From the NCBI RefSeq assembly GCF_000764305.2, contig NW_025935997.1:1-64000 (forward strand): a stretch of 64,000 bases of DNA, in the 5' to 3' direction. A program made the position numbers and the translations under genes. The notes below the pieces were generated by a model, which saw only the letters and a list, made by a program, of their open reading frames with translations, was not told the origin of the DNA and did no database searches. Positions 1-12,157 of this stretch are shown here, one piece after another (positions within the stretch are counted from its first letter, which is position 1; each line of letters begins with the position of its first letter). The DNA comes from Hyalella azteca. Its lineage: Eukaryota > Arthropoda > Malacostraca > Amphipoda > Hyalellidae.

Positions 1-2229
1 GGCAGTTCCTGTTGGTGAGTTAAATTATTTTTTCAGTTCCCGACTTATTCAAATCTCATTTCCAGTGTACACGAAGTATATTGATTAACTAACTCATTAT
101 ACTTGTTATCCAATATTTCACTACGGTGGAATCCAAAATTTTTCTTTGTCAAATTAACAGTCAATACCCGTGGGTTTTAAATTAATAGTTTCCTATTAAT
201 TAGAAACTGCATTCGCCTCGCAATAAATTATTTGAATAGACTAAAAAAATTGTGAGCTCTCAAAAATGACGTTTTTATTAACTTTTGTTGAAAGCTAAAT
301 TAATACTAATTTCTATAATATCTAATATTTAACGCAAGAACAGTTAATTTGAATAGTGAAACTACTGCATTTCATTTATGAAAAATGGAATACCTCAAAA
401 ATTAGTAGGTAACACAAGTCTATGTTGAACATGTCATAATATTGCAATTGGTTCTCTTGGAACCAATCTGTTGTATGCATCGTGCGTTCTGCCTCCTTTT
501 TTAAACGAAAAGTTATTTTTGAGAGAATGTTTAACCATTATGTTCATTGTGCCATAGGCTTAGGGCACGCTAATGAATTCTAACGACAAATGATGCAAGG
601 AGGGTAGACGAAAGATATGTGTTGTGAAGTAATTTTTTCAATATATTTACGAATGACTTGAGAGTAGGAGAAAAAAACTGTTCAATGGCTTAAAAAGACT
701 TAGACCAGTTAAGAGGTGCATTAATCTTAGTCCAATCCTGGCGAAGACTCATGAATAGCTTATCTTTGGAGCCTGCCCCTTTATCGGTTCAAACTCCACC
801 TACGCAATGTTACGGGCTTCGTGGTTGGCCTTTCTAGGGAACCTCGCGGCAGCCAGTCGCTCGACTGCGTTTGAATTATCCGCCGCCCAGTTTACCCGCG
901 CATTGCCTTTAGCCGCCAATCACATTTGTAATTTCCTTGCAACTTCCAATCGTCTTGGCAAGTTTCAATTCATGCAACCTTGTAGATCCGATTTCAAATT
1001 TTGCTCCTCCTATTTAGCCGAATTCTATATAAGAAAACTTATTAAAAGATTGTGGAACCGAATTGAAATTTTGGTGAGGCGATTTCAAATCTGCTTCAGT
1101 TTCTAAATCTCCCTTTTATGGTAAGGCTTCGGTTAATGAACCACGGCTATTTTTATCATAACTATTTCGTTGCACTTTATGTTATGGCATAATGGCACAT
1201 CTTGGAAAGAACGAGAACTATTTTGACGATTCATCACTGAAACGACTAAGTTCACAGATTGTACTAATCTCAATTAACAGGAATAACTAATACTTCATAC
1301 TGGCGTATTCTGGCCGAAATTCTGCTATCAAGTGCAGGGTTCTCATGCGGCATTGGTTGCCGAATAATGGGCTCGTTTACAACCGGATGATAAGTCATTT
1401 CTGAAGGCATTTTATCGGACGCAAGATGGCGTGCGCAGCAATCTGCAAATCCAAAGTTTCACAGAGAGACATATGGTACATTATATTACCTTAAACTGCT
1501 GTTATTTGCCGTCGTTTCAAACTGACAGAAAATTCAAATTTGTCAATTCAATTTTAACACACGATTATGAGAGTATGATTATAAAAAAAGGAGCAAAATT
1601 ATTTTCTGATCATATCGTATATATTTTTTTTACTGGATTAGTAATGCCCCTGTAAGGCTGTAAGTAGCTAAAGCCGGAATTATTTATTCCTATTATTGAA
1701 TATATATTTTTGCCAAATAAAAATTGATCTTCTAACAAATCATCTCCAGTGTTTTTACGAACTCCACATTATCTGTTAATGAAAACTAAAAGTCGAGGAA
1801 TTTATTCTTGTGCAAGTTTAATGAAAAACTCCATTTTCAAGAAATCGATTGACTTTTTAATTAAGGGACTCCATTATTTCTTCCGGTTTTACATTATTCA
1901 ATGGTCTATAATCTTGATTATGTTATTAATCTTCTGTTTCAATTTCAACAACACCTCTCGCTAGCCACTCTATAGGTACAATGAAATTTCAGTTTTTAAC
2001 GGCCATGTATTATTATATATAATCTCTATATACTTCATTGTATACCAGTTCTGGGTTCATTTCGAACGAGCTATATCTGGTAATGATTTTATTTTAGTTG
2101 TTAAGGACATGTAGCTTTCTTCTTGCGCAGATGGTTAAAAACGATATATAGCTATAAAAACAAGGTGTTAGGAAGAAAAACAGAGATATTAATGCACGAG
2201 TGCCGATATATAATGTTGCTCATAGCCTT

Positions 2230-2410
2230 ATACCAGAGGGGAAATTCTGCTGAAATGGAGGTGAAATTCTGCTGCAAAACGCCTGAAATTCTGCCGCCTG
2301 ATTCGGGGGAAAAACGCCTGAACTTCAGGCGTTTTTCGGCAGAATTTCACCTCCATTGCAGCAGAATTCAGAATTAAAGCAGAATTTCACCTCCAAGTCA
2401 GGCGACAGAA
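2230..2410. repeat. Nested inverted repeat (hairpin), MITE-like
   Basis: The 19-base arm at 2254-2272 (aatggaggtgaaattctgc) is matched exactly in reverse complement at 2338-2356. At the centre, aaaaacgcctgaa (2310-2322) and its reverse complement (2324-2336) flank a single C. The word gaaattctgc or its complement recurs at least five times in 180 bases. This fits a foldback or miniature transposable element; no coding capacity is seen. Confidence 0.6.
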
Positions 2411-2579
2411 TTTATCAGGAGGGTATTCAGAAACTGGACCACGTTAAGACAAGTGCGATCAATATTCACGGAAATTATGTAGAAAAGTAGATTGAGGTAG
2501 AGGCTTTCATGTAGAAATAAAATTATTGCGATATCTGTGCTCATCTCTTTTACAACACTTCTCTTTAACTTCACTTCTT

Positions 2580-2890
2580 GTTTGTTTGTTTGTTTGTTTG
2601 TCTGTCTGCTACAAATCTTATAATCGACATTTAACACACTTCTATCTCTCCAATCGATCTGAAATTTTGCACACTTGCGTAAAGTTGGAGACAATGCATA
2701 AATCAATTGACAGAATAAATAATTTTATAAAAAAAATTCAATGCTAAAAAATTTACAAAATAATTTTGTCTGCTACAATCTTATAATCGATATTTAACAC
2801 TCTTATACTTCTCCAAATGATCTGAACTTTTGCTGCACACTTGCGTAAAGTCGGAGACAATCCATGAATCAATTGACAGAAAAAAAAAAT
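2580..2890. repeat. Degenerate direct duplication next to a (TTTG)n tract
   Basis: A unit beginning tctgctacaa at about 2604 recurs at about 2769. Both copies share 'cttataatcga', 'cacacttgcgtaaagt', 'ggagacaat' and 'aatcaattgacaga'. A TTTG/TCTG microsatellite precedes the first copy. The copies have diverged by substitutions and small indels, which suggests two remnants of one old transposable element. Confidence 0.55.
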
Positions 2891-5800
2891 TTTAAAAATT
2901 TAATTTTTTTAGATATAAAAAAATTAAAAATTCATATTTTTTAATATTTGAAAATGAAATTAGAAACTCATTGTACATGTGCAACATCAAAGACATTTGA
3001 TTCCTTAGAAGTGTTGTCTTTGAAAATTAATTTCTAAACGCAATTATTTGATTCCAAAACGGTCCTTACTGGAAAATCATGCCTCGTATAGAATACACAT
3101 GCATCGCGGGTATAAATAAGCTCATTAATTGCGACTTATTTCAACATTTATGCTTTTTATGCGAAGTATTATCGTCATTTATTGAATTGAATCACTTAAT
3201 TCTCAATGAATGTCTGAAAGTTAATGGATTCGGTCCATTAGTTTAACTCGTTTAAACTATGTTCTTATATATTGCTGATATCTTTAGATTTGCAAACTGT
3301 CACATTTTACTTTTTTTGCTCGTGAGAAATGCGTTCATTAGTCGAATTATCTACATAATGAAATTGAAATACCAAGATTACACTTATCGCAAATAATCCG
3401 TGTTTTGCAGGAATTGTTATAGGAACTCCTACTATTCGGATTGATTGAGTCAAAATCCACGCGAGATCCAAGATTCTATCATGATGTCTGGTTGTTGATA
3501 TGATGCTATCGTATTTCCTGATTTAGAGGTTGTCCAATGTACACCTGTAATATGATAACGATGGCTTGACGTGCACATGCAGGAAGGGAATGTCCGTCGA
3601 AATTCAATTTGTTACACGGAGGACGCTATATTGTGACGAAACAAATAACTACCATTAAGTAAGCTTCCTCAATTTTTTCCTGCTTGTCTTTGCGACGGAA
3701 AATTAATTTAATATGAAAGCTAGAAATATTGAACACATTTTGAAATTTTATTTTCAGCGTATTTCGGCTGAAGTATTCTACGTCAGTGAAATGTTTTCTA
3801 CTTCCTGTAGTATTGAAATATTTTAATTAATAGGCCAACTCTATCACGCGCGGAACCGAAATTTTCGATCAAATGGTAACGCGGAAGATTCGATCGAATT
3901 TGAACGTTGCCAAACACTAAGTTAATTTTTTCCTTGAAAGAGTATAATTAAGTGTCATTCCTTTGTTCACTAGATAGACGCTAAATCAGCAGCTTCCAGC
4001 TATATAGAGCGTCGAACAAGCAGGTGGGATGCTACACGCGAGTAATGGAGAAGCGTCAATCCAGGGAGACTGAGGCAATGCATGCAAGCTTTCTTGTGTG
4101 ACGCAGGACGCTGCATCGGAGGCAGCTGCCTCATGCACTTCCGCACCTCAGGCTGCTTGTCGACGGTCTCAAGTCTTTATTTAAAATTAATTGAATAAGT
4201 TAGGAAGAAGATATTACAAAGAAATGAATGTTCAACGAATTTTCCTCGAGTGGATAGCCAATTTTCATCTATATGTTGATCGCACAAAGCTCCTCTGTGT
4301 TATGTTATGTGTGAATAAAAATATACATGTTCTTTCATAATTTTCAGTTCTATGTTAAAGTCATGACGCTTGATACTCTATCTAGACGCTTTCTAATATT
4401 TTCTATAGCCGTATCAAGTCATAGCGCTATTTTGTCTGACCTTACCTTTGAATTCATATTTTTGACAGAACTTTAATATATAATGGATTACTTGAAATCA
4501 CAAAAAATTACTGCAAAAATAATAATCGTCCTAGATCATGTCACAATTTTTAATTGTTAAATTTCGTTCCTCAAGATAAAAATGACTTTCAAGTCCACAT
4601 TTTTCGTAGTTGTGAAAGGCTGTCTCGAGTATATTGAAACCTTGTACATCTTACAACATTGATGTAGTAACAGTAAATGGTCGGAGTTTCATATTTTCAG
4701 TGTAGTTGTCTGTACTATGTTACAGGAGTTAGTTTCCTTTTGATGAGGTTTCTCTTCCTTTGCAGATAATCGTCTTCGAAGATAAACCTTTTGACCGCGT
4801 CAACTGGTCAAAAATCAGCTTTGATTTATTACACACCAGTTGGAGAGACCCACCCATCTCAAGGCAACGAAGTGGCAAACCTGATACCAGTGTTCAGCGA
4901 CTCCGAAATGGTTTGGTTTTACCTGCTATGCAACAGTCATTTCCACTTGGATTCTATACATAGATCAACCAATCATTCAACTGAAAAGTGCATCAAATTA
5001 TAATTCACGTTCAGTTTAGCGTTGTCGAAGTCAATAATCATGTGGTGATTGTGGTCATCTAATTATATGCAAATTGAGTGTCAACTGAATGGATAAATAA
5101 TCCTTTGATGTTTAATAGACATTTGAATTTCATGTTCACTTCCTTGATATCTAATATATATAGTTTGAATGTATACATACTTTTATCAAAATTTCGTAAT
5201 TAATACTTAATTTGAGGTCTTCATTATATATATATATATACATAGATAAGTAAATCTTCCATAGTTATTTATTCGATTTCTCATGATGTTCATTCTTGAA
5301 AATTAGACAGAAAACTTTCTCAAATTTTGATTGGGGACCTATTTTAAAAGGATTACATATTGGCAGATATTGACTTTACCTCGTTCATCAATGATTGCTA
5401 AGCGAATGCATGTGAATAGATTGATTTTGCATAACTATATGTTAAAAACACTTTCAGTACACTTTCAGTAAAGTACAATTTCAGTACTTCTCGACGTGCT
5501 CTGAAATTTGCTGTTGTATCACCAAAGTGACCAAACAACTATGAACGCTAAGTAAACTGAAGCTACATGCACCCCGATTGTCACCTGCCAGAAATGTTTG
5601 CACGGCGATAAGCTGTCACCCCAACAGCCACGGCGGAACTGCTACTATCACTGTCAATGCTACTATTACTGCTATTGTCAGTCGTCAGCTCGTCGGCAGC
5701 AATAACTTCATCCTGCGCTCAAACATGCGCTCTCTGCGTTCCCTGAGACCCTTAAATGTGAGTGTACACCTCACAGGGAAGGAGCTCAGGCATGCATGGT

Positions 5801-7298
5801 AGCGTTAGAACGACTCGACAAATACATAAAATCATAATGGAAATGCGGAATGAACATTTAAACCTGACTAGATAATTTGAAAACATAGGATCTGCAACAC
5901 GAATGAATCCTAATGTATTCTGCATTCCCTTAAATTAAATCATCCGAGATATTCGAGTAAGCTCGTTTCTGTTCAGAAGCGATTTTAACTTATCTTGTGA
6001 CGAGGTCAATTCGTTAGAACCTCTTCCTAATACTCTGCCTGAATTCTCTAAATGTGTCAATATGAAGACGGATTTATATTACTTGTGAATGTAAACACCG
6101 CCTGAAAGTCTAAGAAGAGAGGGAATGACGAATTTCGTATTTTTGAAGCCTAATTTCAGCGCTGGCAGAGCAGCGGCATGCATTTTAGAGCGCCCTACAC
6201 TGCCGGCTCTGAACGATCGCTTTGCTATCATCAGTTCAAGTCATCGTTGCAAGAAGTCTCACAATAACTGATTGGCCAAGACCCGCTATGCCTGCAACCG
6301 AAGACTTTTCATCACCCAGAAAATGTACACCGAAGACTTCATAACCCAGAAAATGTGCAGACGGAATTACACTTAATGAAAATGTTCCAAATGTGGAATA
6401 TTCACAAACAACCCTTGTAATTTAGCCAATCTCAACAACAAAGTCGTCGTGTAAGTAAATCATGATACTAGTTGATGAAATGCGTATTTTTACGCTATGA
6501 ATTGTGCATGAATTGATTTTACATTCATCTGAGATTTTCGTCGCAATTACCATTGCCTCACGTTGGTATGGGATTTCGACAACAATCACCTGGCAATTTC
6601 ATCCATGTAAATCAATAACATGTCACTTCAAATCGCTTGCAATTCATAATACGAGACCTCAAATTTTACAGTTTCAGTGACGATTTTATATTAGCCGTTA
6701 CGCATCTTATCTGTCAATACTCATTATCGCACATTATCATTCGATATTACCTCTCCCTAATTTATCCTTAATCCAAAAGAGTCGCTCGAAAATTTCGTTA
6801 CTTTTACTAAGAGGTATTTACTCTCAAGGTTTTGTAAGGAACGCATTTATTTGAAAACAGAACAATGTATCAAAGCTTCTAAAATATTCAATGCATTTCG
6901 CACCTCATGACATATACTAATGGCCTCGTCGCAAGTTCTTGGACTATTTTGTATAGTTTCCTTCTTCGCCTCGTTGACGTTGTTTCAGGTTTCTCACCGT
7001 CTCGCGTCCACATTGCCCGCAAAAAGTCTGAAACATTACTCAAGATTTCAAAATGGTATTTGATATGGCTTGCCGATTTGATTTTACTCAAGATTGTTAT
7101 TGTCGTGATCGACAATAACATTCGTCACAATACAATTGTACAATAACAATCGTTTTTGTCTCCATTCCTGTTTACTTTCATAAGATAACTGCTCCATCTT
7201 ATCGGAAGATCCCTCCCTTTAAATCCTTGCAAGCGTAAAATACAATACTAGTTGATGACAATATTTACATAGAAGAATGGCCTTTGTTATCTATTCAA

Positions 7299-8503
7299 TT
7301 AATCGAGACTCGAAAAAGTCAAACAGTGATTAATCAGACCATCTGGAGAAGCTACCAGAACCGAATCACTCACGTCATAAATGGTGTCCTTTATCCGAGA
7401 TGTAGTTTCCTCGATGTTGCTTTTCGCAAACACGTATTCAACGACGCGCATCAGTGCTGACGCGATGTTGCAGAAGTCTCTAGTCAAGACGACCAAGAAG
7501 TAACCCATGATGCGCAAGCACACGCAGTATACCTCTGCCATTGACACCAGCACTACCCACATCTGTATCAGGCAACAATAATTAAATGATGGTTTTGAGG
7601 TCGGTAAACAGTTTAATGAGATGAAGGTATTTATATTAGGATTATTTAGGAGTGTAACTGATTTAGGATGGATACAGCATACGAGTGAAAAATGGCTAAA
7701 ATCTACCCAAGTGTAGATGAGGAAGGTATTCGCATTTAAAACGAGACATCTCGACGAGTAGGCACAGGCTATAAAAAAAACCTACTTCAAGACGGTAGTA
7801 TGACCATGACGCACAAAGAATACGTCTCGAGAAACTTATTTTTAGAATGCAAGATGAAGGTTAGTGCATTCTGGTAGCTATGAAATTGCGAAAGTTCCCC
7901 AGAACAGAAAACGGGATGGATGTAGCATAATGTTGAATTATGTGGCATTTTTTTTTGCTTATTCATAAGTTAATAATTTTGCGTCTTGTCGTTTAGATAA
8001 GAGGTTTTTCATTAACGGCCTGCCAAGTAGCGCAATTTTGTTTAAATCAACGTTTGAATGTGCCAACATTATTGTCTCATTATCATCACAACCTTAACAT
8101 GCTGAAAAAAATGCCTCCTTTGAAGTTTTAATTGAGGAAATTAAATATTTACGGGCATATAATTAAAAGCTCGCTATAGTCTCGTTATAATAAAATCATC
8201 AATGCCTATAATGACAGCATTAATGGAAATCGATTTTTTTATAGTATATTAAAGGTTAAACTAGTTATAAAAGCTGGAGTTGAAACGTAATGGTAATGGC
8301 TTATGTTGAACTAGACCATCCTTATTAATTGAAGCCATAAAAATGTCTATATCTAAAGACTTCGGCTAAGTTTTTTTTTTGTAGAATATGAATAATGAAT
8401 AGGTATACTCACAGGCAAGAGCAACAAGTTCAACATAAATCTTGGCAAATCAAGCCCCAGCGTCGAAATCACCTCTGTAGCCCAGTAATGGTAGAGGTGG
8501 CGA
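7299..8503 (-). CDS. Unrecognised hydrophobic protein, two 3'-terminal coding exons
   Basis: Two exons join in frame. The first runs from 8503 down to 8413, with acceptor ttcctacag and donor gtgagt. The second runs from 7562 to the TAA at 7299-7301, with acceptor tgatacag. The junction is phase 0. The first exon reads ...HYWATEVISTLGLDLPRF followed by a leucine-rich stretch; the second begins MWVVLVSMAEVYCVCLRIMG and continues hydrophobic for about 45 residues before a polar tail of about 40. This suggests membrane or lipid-surface association. The 8503 exon begins with the third base of a codon, so upstream exons must exist; I could not place them. I recognise no family. It could share a gene with the frame at 9866-10696, but no good phase-2 donor links them directly. 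Confidence 0.5.
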
Positions 8504-9865
8504 CTGTAGGAACCTGTGGACGAGGTATTTCATCATCAGCCGAGTATTTCTAATAGCAATAAAGGCTCACTGACGGTCGATAGGAGTTCAAAATAGAAAT
8601 TGTGCGAAAAATTTTAGTCCAAAGAAAACCGAAGGAATTATAAATTACTTGAGCCATTATATATGCATATACGCTACCACATTCAGAAGCCAAGGGAGAA
8701 GGAATGTTAATATTTCAAGTAACAACAATTGACGATGATCCAGTTCTTCCTTTTACTAATCAGCCCCATTTTGATAAGAATTTCTTTGAAATTGGCAGAA
8801 AAGCCAGCATCATATTCAGTAAAAGTAAGCAACCATTTGCGGACTTTAGATAAAAAAATTAGTCGCTTTGAGTTATACTATTTTATATCCATTCCAGGAT
8901 TATTCGATTGCATAGAACTATTATGTGGATTCAAATTAATAAATAGGACGATACATTAGTAGCTAAAAGTTGATAAACGATTATAACGATAACGATTTCT
9001 ATCTATCGATGATCTGTCCCAAGAAATATTACCTCGATTAAGATGTTATGGATAAAATAAATGGCGAGAAAAGTGGTTAGTAAAAGAATGAATTAGTAAC
9101 TTGTTACATGAAGTTCACCAGTTTTGATGAAAATGTGTGAAAAAACGTAGGAAGTACTATTTCAATCAGTATAAACAGTCACTAATTAAACTAATCTCGT
9201 TACAGAATAACCAACAAATTGAATTATTTTTAGTTACTGTATATTTTATTTATTAGAAACAAGCACAGAATATTTATTCAGCTTTTGTGAGTCAGATTAC
9301 CAGCAATCCACGTAAGACTTTCTTTGGCTATGATTAATGTATCTCGGAAACTGTAGCTCCAAAAATTTTTGTGAGGTCGTGAGGTATAAGTAGCAGCTAA
9401 TTAGAATTATTCGTGGCATTTAATCCAACTAATAATTAAAGAACTAATTATACGTACTATTTGAAGTCAATAATGGGCCGCTGGGATCAGGAGGATGGAA
9501 TGTTAATTGTAACGAATAGGAACCAAAACGTTTTACATTAGGCAGTAAGCGATTTAGTGACGTGAAAAATAACGAAAAACCATTCCTACGCCATCAATTT
9601 TTGCGTACTGGCACACCACCGTTTATAAACCACTGTTTTACAGACCTCCTCTGCGAATTGACGGTAACAAGTAACCAGCCTCTGGGGCCATAGTTTCAAA
9701 ACTGCTAAAGTGAACGCAAGTACTTACGCTCTATTTTCTCGTCTATGATTGTTGGATTTTGCTTGAAAGGCCGTCAACGATTGCTGATGAACTTACGATC
9801 ACTTAACTTTTTTTGAAAGTATGGCCCCAGGCCTTCAGACACAAACTTCAGACACTGACGACGAT
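8504..9865. other. Intron or intergenic DNA between two minus-strand coding pieces
   Basis: AT-rich with no recognised exon. If the coding pieces on either side belong to one gene, at least one further exon should lie here, because the phase needed at 8503 is not supplied by an obvious donor in the 9866-10696 frame. Confidence 0.35.
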
Positions 9866-10696
9866 TCATGTATTCAAAGCCAAATGGTAAGAACTAAATA
9901 TCTCGCCTGTATCTCCACCGTATGGTCTGACTCTGATGCAGCGGCGAACAGCAGCAGGGCGACTCTCTCCTGCTGGTCCCTGGCGTTTCGTTGTCACGGA
10001 GCCTTGACGATCAAGTTTAGTCAAATTTTGAAGTTCGACGTTTCCAGAAACTCTGCCATTTTCTTCATTTGAATCCTTTTCCATAGCTGATGGTGAAATG
10101 TTAGTTCCTCTGGGGCGGTTTTCTGATTTTAAGAGGGCTCTTTCTGGATGGTGTGCAAGCGCGGCAGTCTCATTATGTGTAGGGGTTCCACCATATCGAG
10201 AGCTCCAATGCACATCGCATTCAGACGTCTTCGTGCCTTGGTAAGCCGTTCCTCCAATTTCATCGTCGACAGATTTCGATTTAATAACCATTCGAGCGAT
10301 AGGGTCGCCATTTAGAAGCATCAGCGCGTACTTTTGCTCGATAATCATTTTATCAAGAGCTTCGAAATCTATGTTGCTACAGTCGTCTCTGTGCTTCTGC
10401 AAATACCTACGCACCTTGTCGAGGATGCGTTCACCACCTTCAATTATTCCACAAGTCGCGTCTGATTCAAAATCATCACCTTGGGTGTGTACAAGACGTC
10501 GCAACAACGGTTTTTGTTCCACTATAAACTTGTCAATATCATCAAAATCCAGAACCACCTGTTTACTCTGCATAATCCGGCAGTTGTCGAGACACAGGCG
10601 CACACGGTCAAGAGGACAGTCAGGATTCCTGAGCTTCGTATCGATTTCTATTTCGAGTAATTCACAGTTTGGAGCAGACTTATGGAAGGCAGACAT
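9866..10696 (-). CDS. Unrecognised protein with two internal helical repeats
   Basis: A 276-codon open frame starts at the ATG at 10694-10696 (MSAFHKSAPNCELLE). It contains two related segments. The first, around residues 35-70, has VRLCLDN...DFDDIDKFIVEQKPLL. The second, around residues 100-130, has VRRYLQK...DFEALDKMIIEQKYAL. They share a V-R-x-x-L pattern and a D-F-x-x-[IL]-D-K-x-I-x-E-Q-K core. After about residue 140 the sequence is polar and low in complexity and is probably disordered. The conserved spacing supports real coding sequence, because a shadow frame would not carry two such copies. The end is uncertain: the frame reaches a stop at 9866-9868, but a donor within the polar tail could lead to further exons. 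No family is recognised. Confidence 0.5.
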   Translation of the reverse strand: MSAFHKSAPNCELLEIEIDTKLRNPDCPLDRVRLCLDNCRIMQSKQVVLDFDDIDKFIVEQKPLLRRLVHTQGDDFESDATCGIIEGGERILDKVRRYLQKHRDDCSNIDFEALDKMIIEQKYALMLLNGDPIARMVIKSKSVDDEIGGTAYQGTKTSECDVHWSSRYGGTPTHNETAALAHHPERALLKSENRPRGTNISPSAMEKDSNEENGRVSGNVELQNLTKLDRQGSVTTKRQGPAGESRPAAVRRCIRVRPYGGDTGEIFSSYHLALNT

Positions 10697-11472
10697 CTTG
10701 ATATTTAGTAGCACTTATTACATTGACTGAAAGATGCAAAGAAAAAATGAGAAAATTTTAAATTAGAATCGAGTAAAATCAGTAAATTCACTAAGTGAAA
10801 AAAAATTACAACTTGGCCGTTTGTGTTGGTAGGCGTTCCAGGACTAACAACCAGGCAAATAACGGAAGTAAAATTTAACATCTGCAAAATTTTTAAATTA
10901 CACAAAAATGAAGATTAACAATATCTATAGATTTATCACTTAGTGATCGAATTGTTATGAATTCAAGGTCATTTTAAAAGTGGAATACTGTAAGCAGCGC
11001 AAAAGGTACTATCAACGCGATCTCAAATTGAATACGTAGAAAATAAATCATCCTCCCACTTTTGTTCATTATACTTGTAAACGAATTACGATAAAAAGTA
11101 TTCAAGATAATTTCCAAAATACAATATAAATGTAGCAATTTGCATAATAAATTTGGAAAACGTCCCATAAGCACATTTGCTTCACATAAACCTAACTTTA
11201 ATGTTAAAAAAAAAACCTTCATTGAGGCATAGGTCACTCAGCAGATTCTGCACATACCTAACCGCTCGTCACTAAACCATAAAATACTGGTCAAAACTAC
11301 GATTCCGTAGTTCGATACCCACATAATGATTACGAAGCCGTTAAGATCGCGCTAGAAAGATGTTCAGTTTCGTTCAAAAAATTTATAGTTGATATTTAAA
11401 GCCGGTGACTTGCGCGCTGTGGCGACGTTATAGGCATTTAAGGTAAGCTCAATTTGGATAGAAGTACTCACC

Positions 11473-11582
11473 TTGGTACAGAAACTAGATTTATCCGGCA
11501 GTACAATTGAAACGCTTTCGTATCGACTAACAAATAGAATGAAGCTGTTTAGCTGCTGACAACGAGGATTCAGATCAGCCAT
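11473..11582 (-). CDS. Candidate first coding exon (MADLNPRCQQ...)
   Basis: The ATG at 11580-11582 opens 37 codons, beginning MADLNPRCQQLNSF and ending SSFCTK, followed directly by the strong donor gtgagt at 11472. The exon ends in phase 0. It could splice to the frame at 9866-10696, either just before its ATG or at the AG after codon 6 (acceptor tgccttccataag), making one longer protein. No domain is recognised and the exon is short, so this is a splice-signal-based suggestion only. Confidence 0.3.
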
Positions 11583-11962
11583 ACAAATTGCAAAACAACT
11601 GCTTCAACAAACTGTACTACTATGCCAACGAAACGTCTCCAATACAATAGGGTAACCCGATACTTAGTCATTCTGAACAGCTGAAGAGAATAATTTCACC
11701 GGGATCCGTAATACTCCGCCCTCTGCCGTCAAAATTTAGATACATCTTTTGATCATTGCCAACGAAAAGATTTTCCATAGACCACGAGTTTCCTGATACA
11801 GCTTGAAACCAAGAATTGTCAACTAACATGACTAAGGAATGCAATTTATCTACAGTCGATACCGCTTAATCATTGCTTACACAATTGTCTTACTTAGAAA
11901 GATGTGTTGCAGGACCAGACGGCGCTCAACTCACCTCACCAACGTTCGTACGGCAATGCGCA

Positions 11963-12157
11963 TTACGCACTTGCAGTCTTCTTCTTCTTCGGATCCGTTT
12001 TTTGAGGACTCGGTTGTTCACCACTGACCACCCGCCTCATAAACCACTTGCAGTCTGCAGAATACACGAGCAACACACTAGCAATTGTACCACCCGATCG
12101 CCACCTGGCGGTGAAATAGTCCATGACGGAGTAAGTTATAGGCCCTTGATTACTCAT
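11963..12157 (-). CDS. Small hypothetical protein, 64 residues, one predicted membrane segment
   Basis: An uninterrupted frame runs from the ATG at 12155-12157 (MSNQGPITYSVMDYF) to the TAA at 11963-11965. The middle (GGTIASVLLVYSADCKWFM) is a plausible short membrane helix, followed by RR and a basic tail with KTDPKKKK. The order of polar N-terminus, one helix and Lys-rich tail resembles small mitochondrial or ER membrane proteins in general, but I recognise no family. It lies on the same strand as its neighbours and is not a shadow of a larger frame. Chance remains possible at this length. Confidence 0.4.
   Translation of the reverse strand: MSNQGPITYSVMDYFTARWRSGGTIASVLLVYSADCKWFMRRVVSGEQPSPQKTDPKKKKTASA

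Larger units (their letters stand above)
1..7298. other. AT-rich region without a supported gene
   Basis: No open frame here has both a recognisable domain and convincing splice borders. Apart from the two repeat features listed separately (2230-2410 and 2580-2890) I see only AT-rich sequence and a short TA microsatellite near 5226-5242. A candidate exon around 4766-4965, with an acceptor at 4765, has two overlapping open frames and no recognised domain, so it is not called. Confidence 0.5.

Noticed and set aside
4766..5002. Possible 3'-terminal exon with acceptor cctttgcag
   Set aside because: Two overlapping frames are open (IIVFEDKPFDRVNW... and YYTPVGETHPSQGNE...). Neither has a recognised domain or a partner exon.
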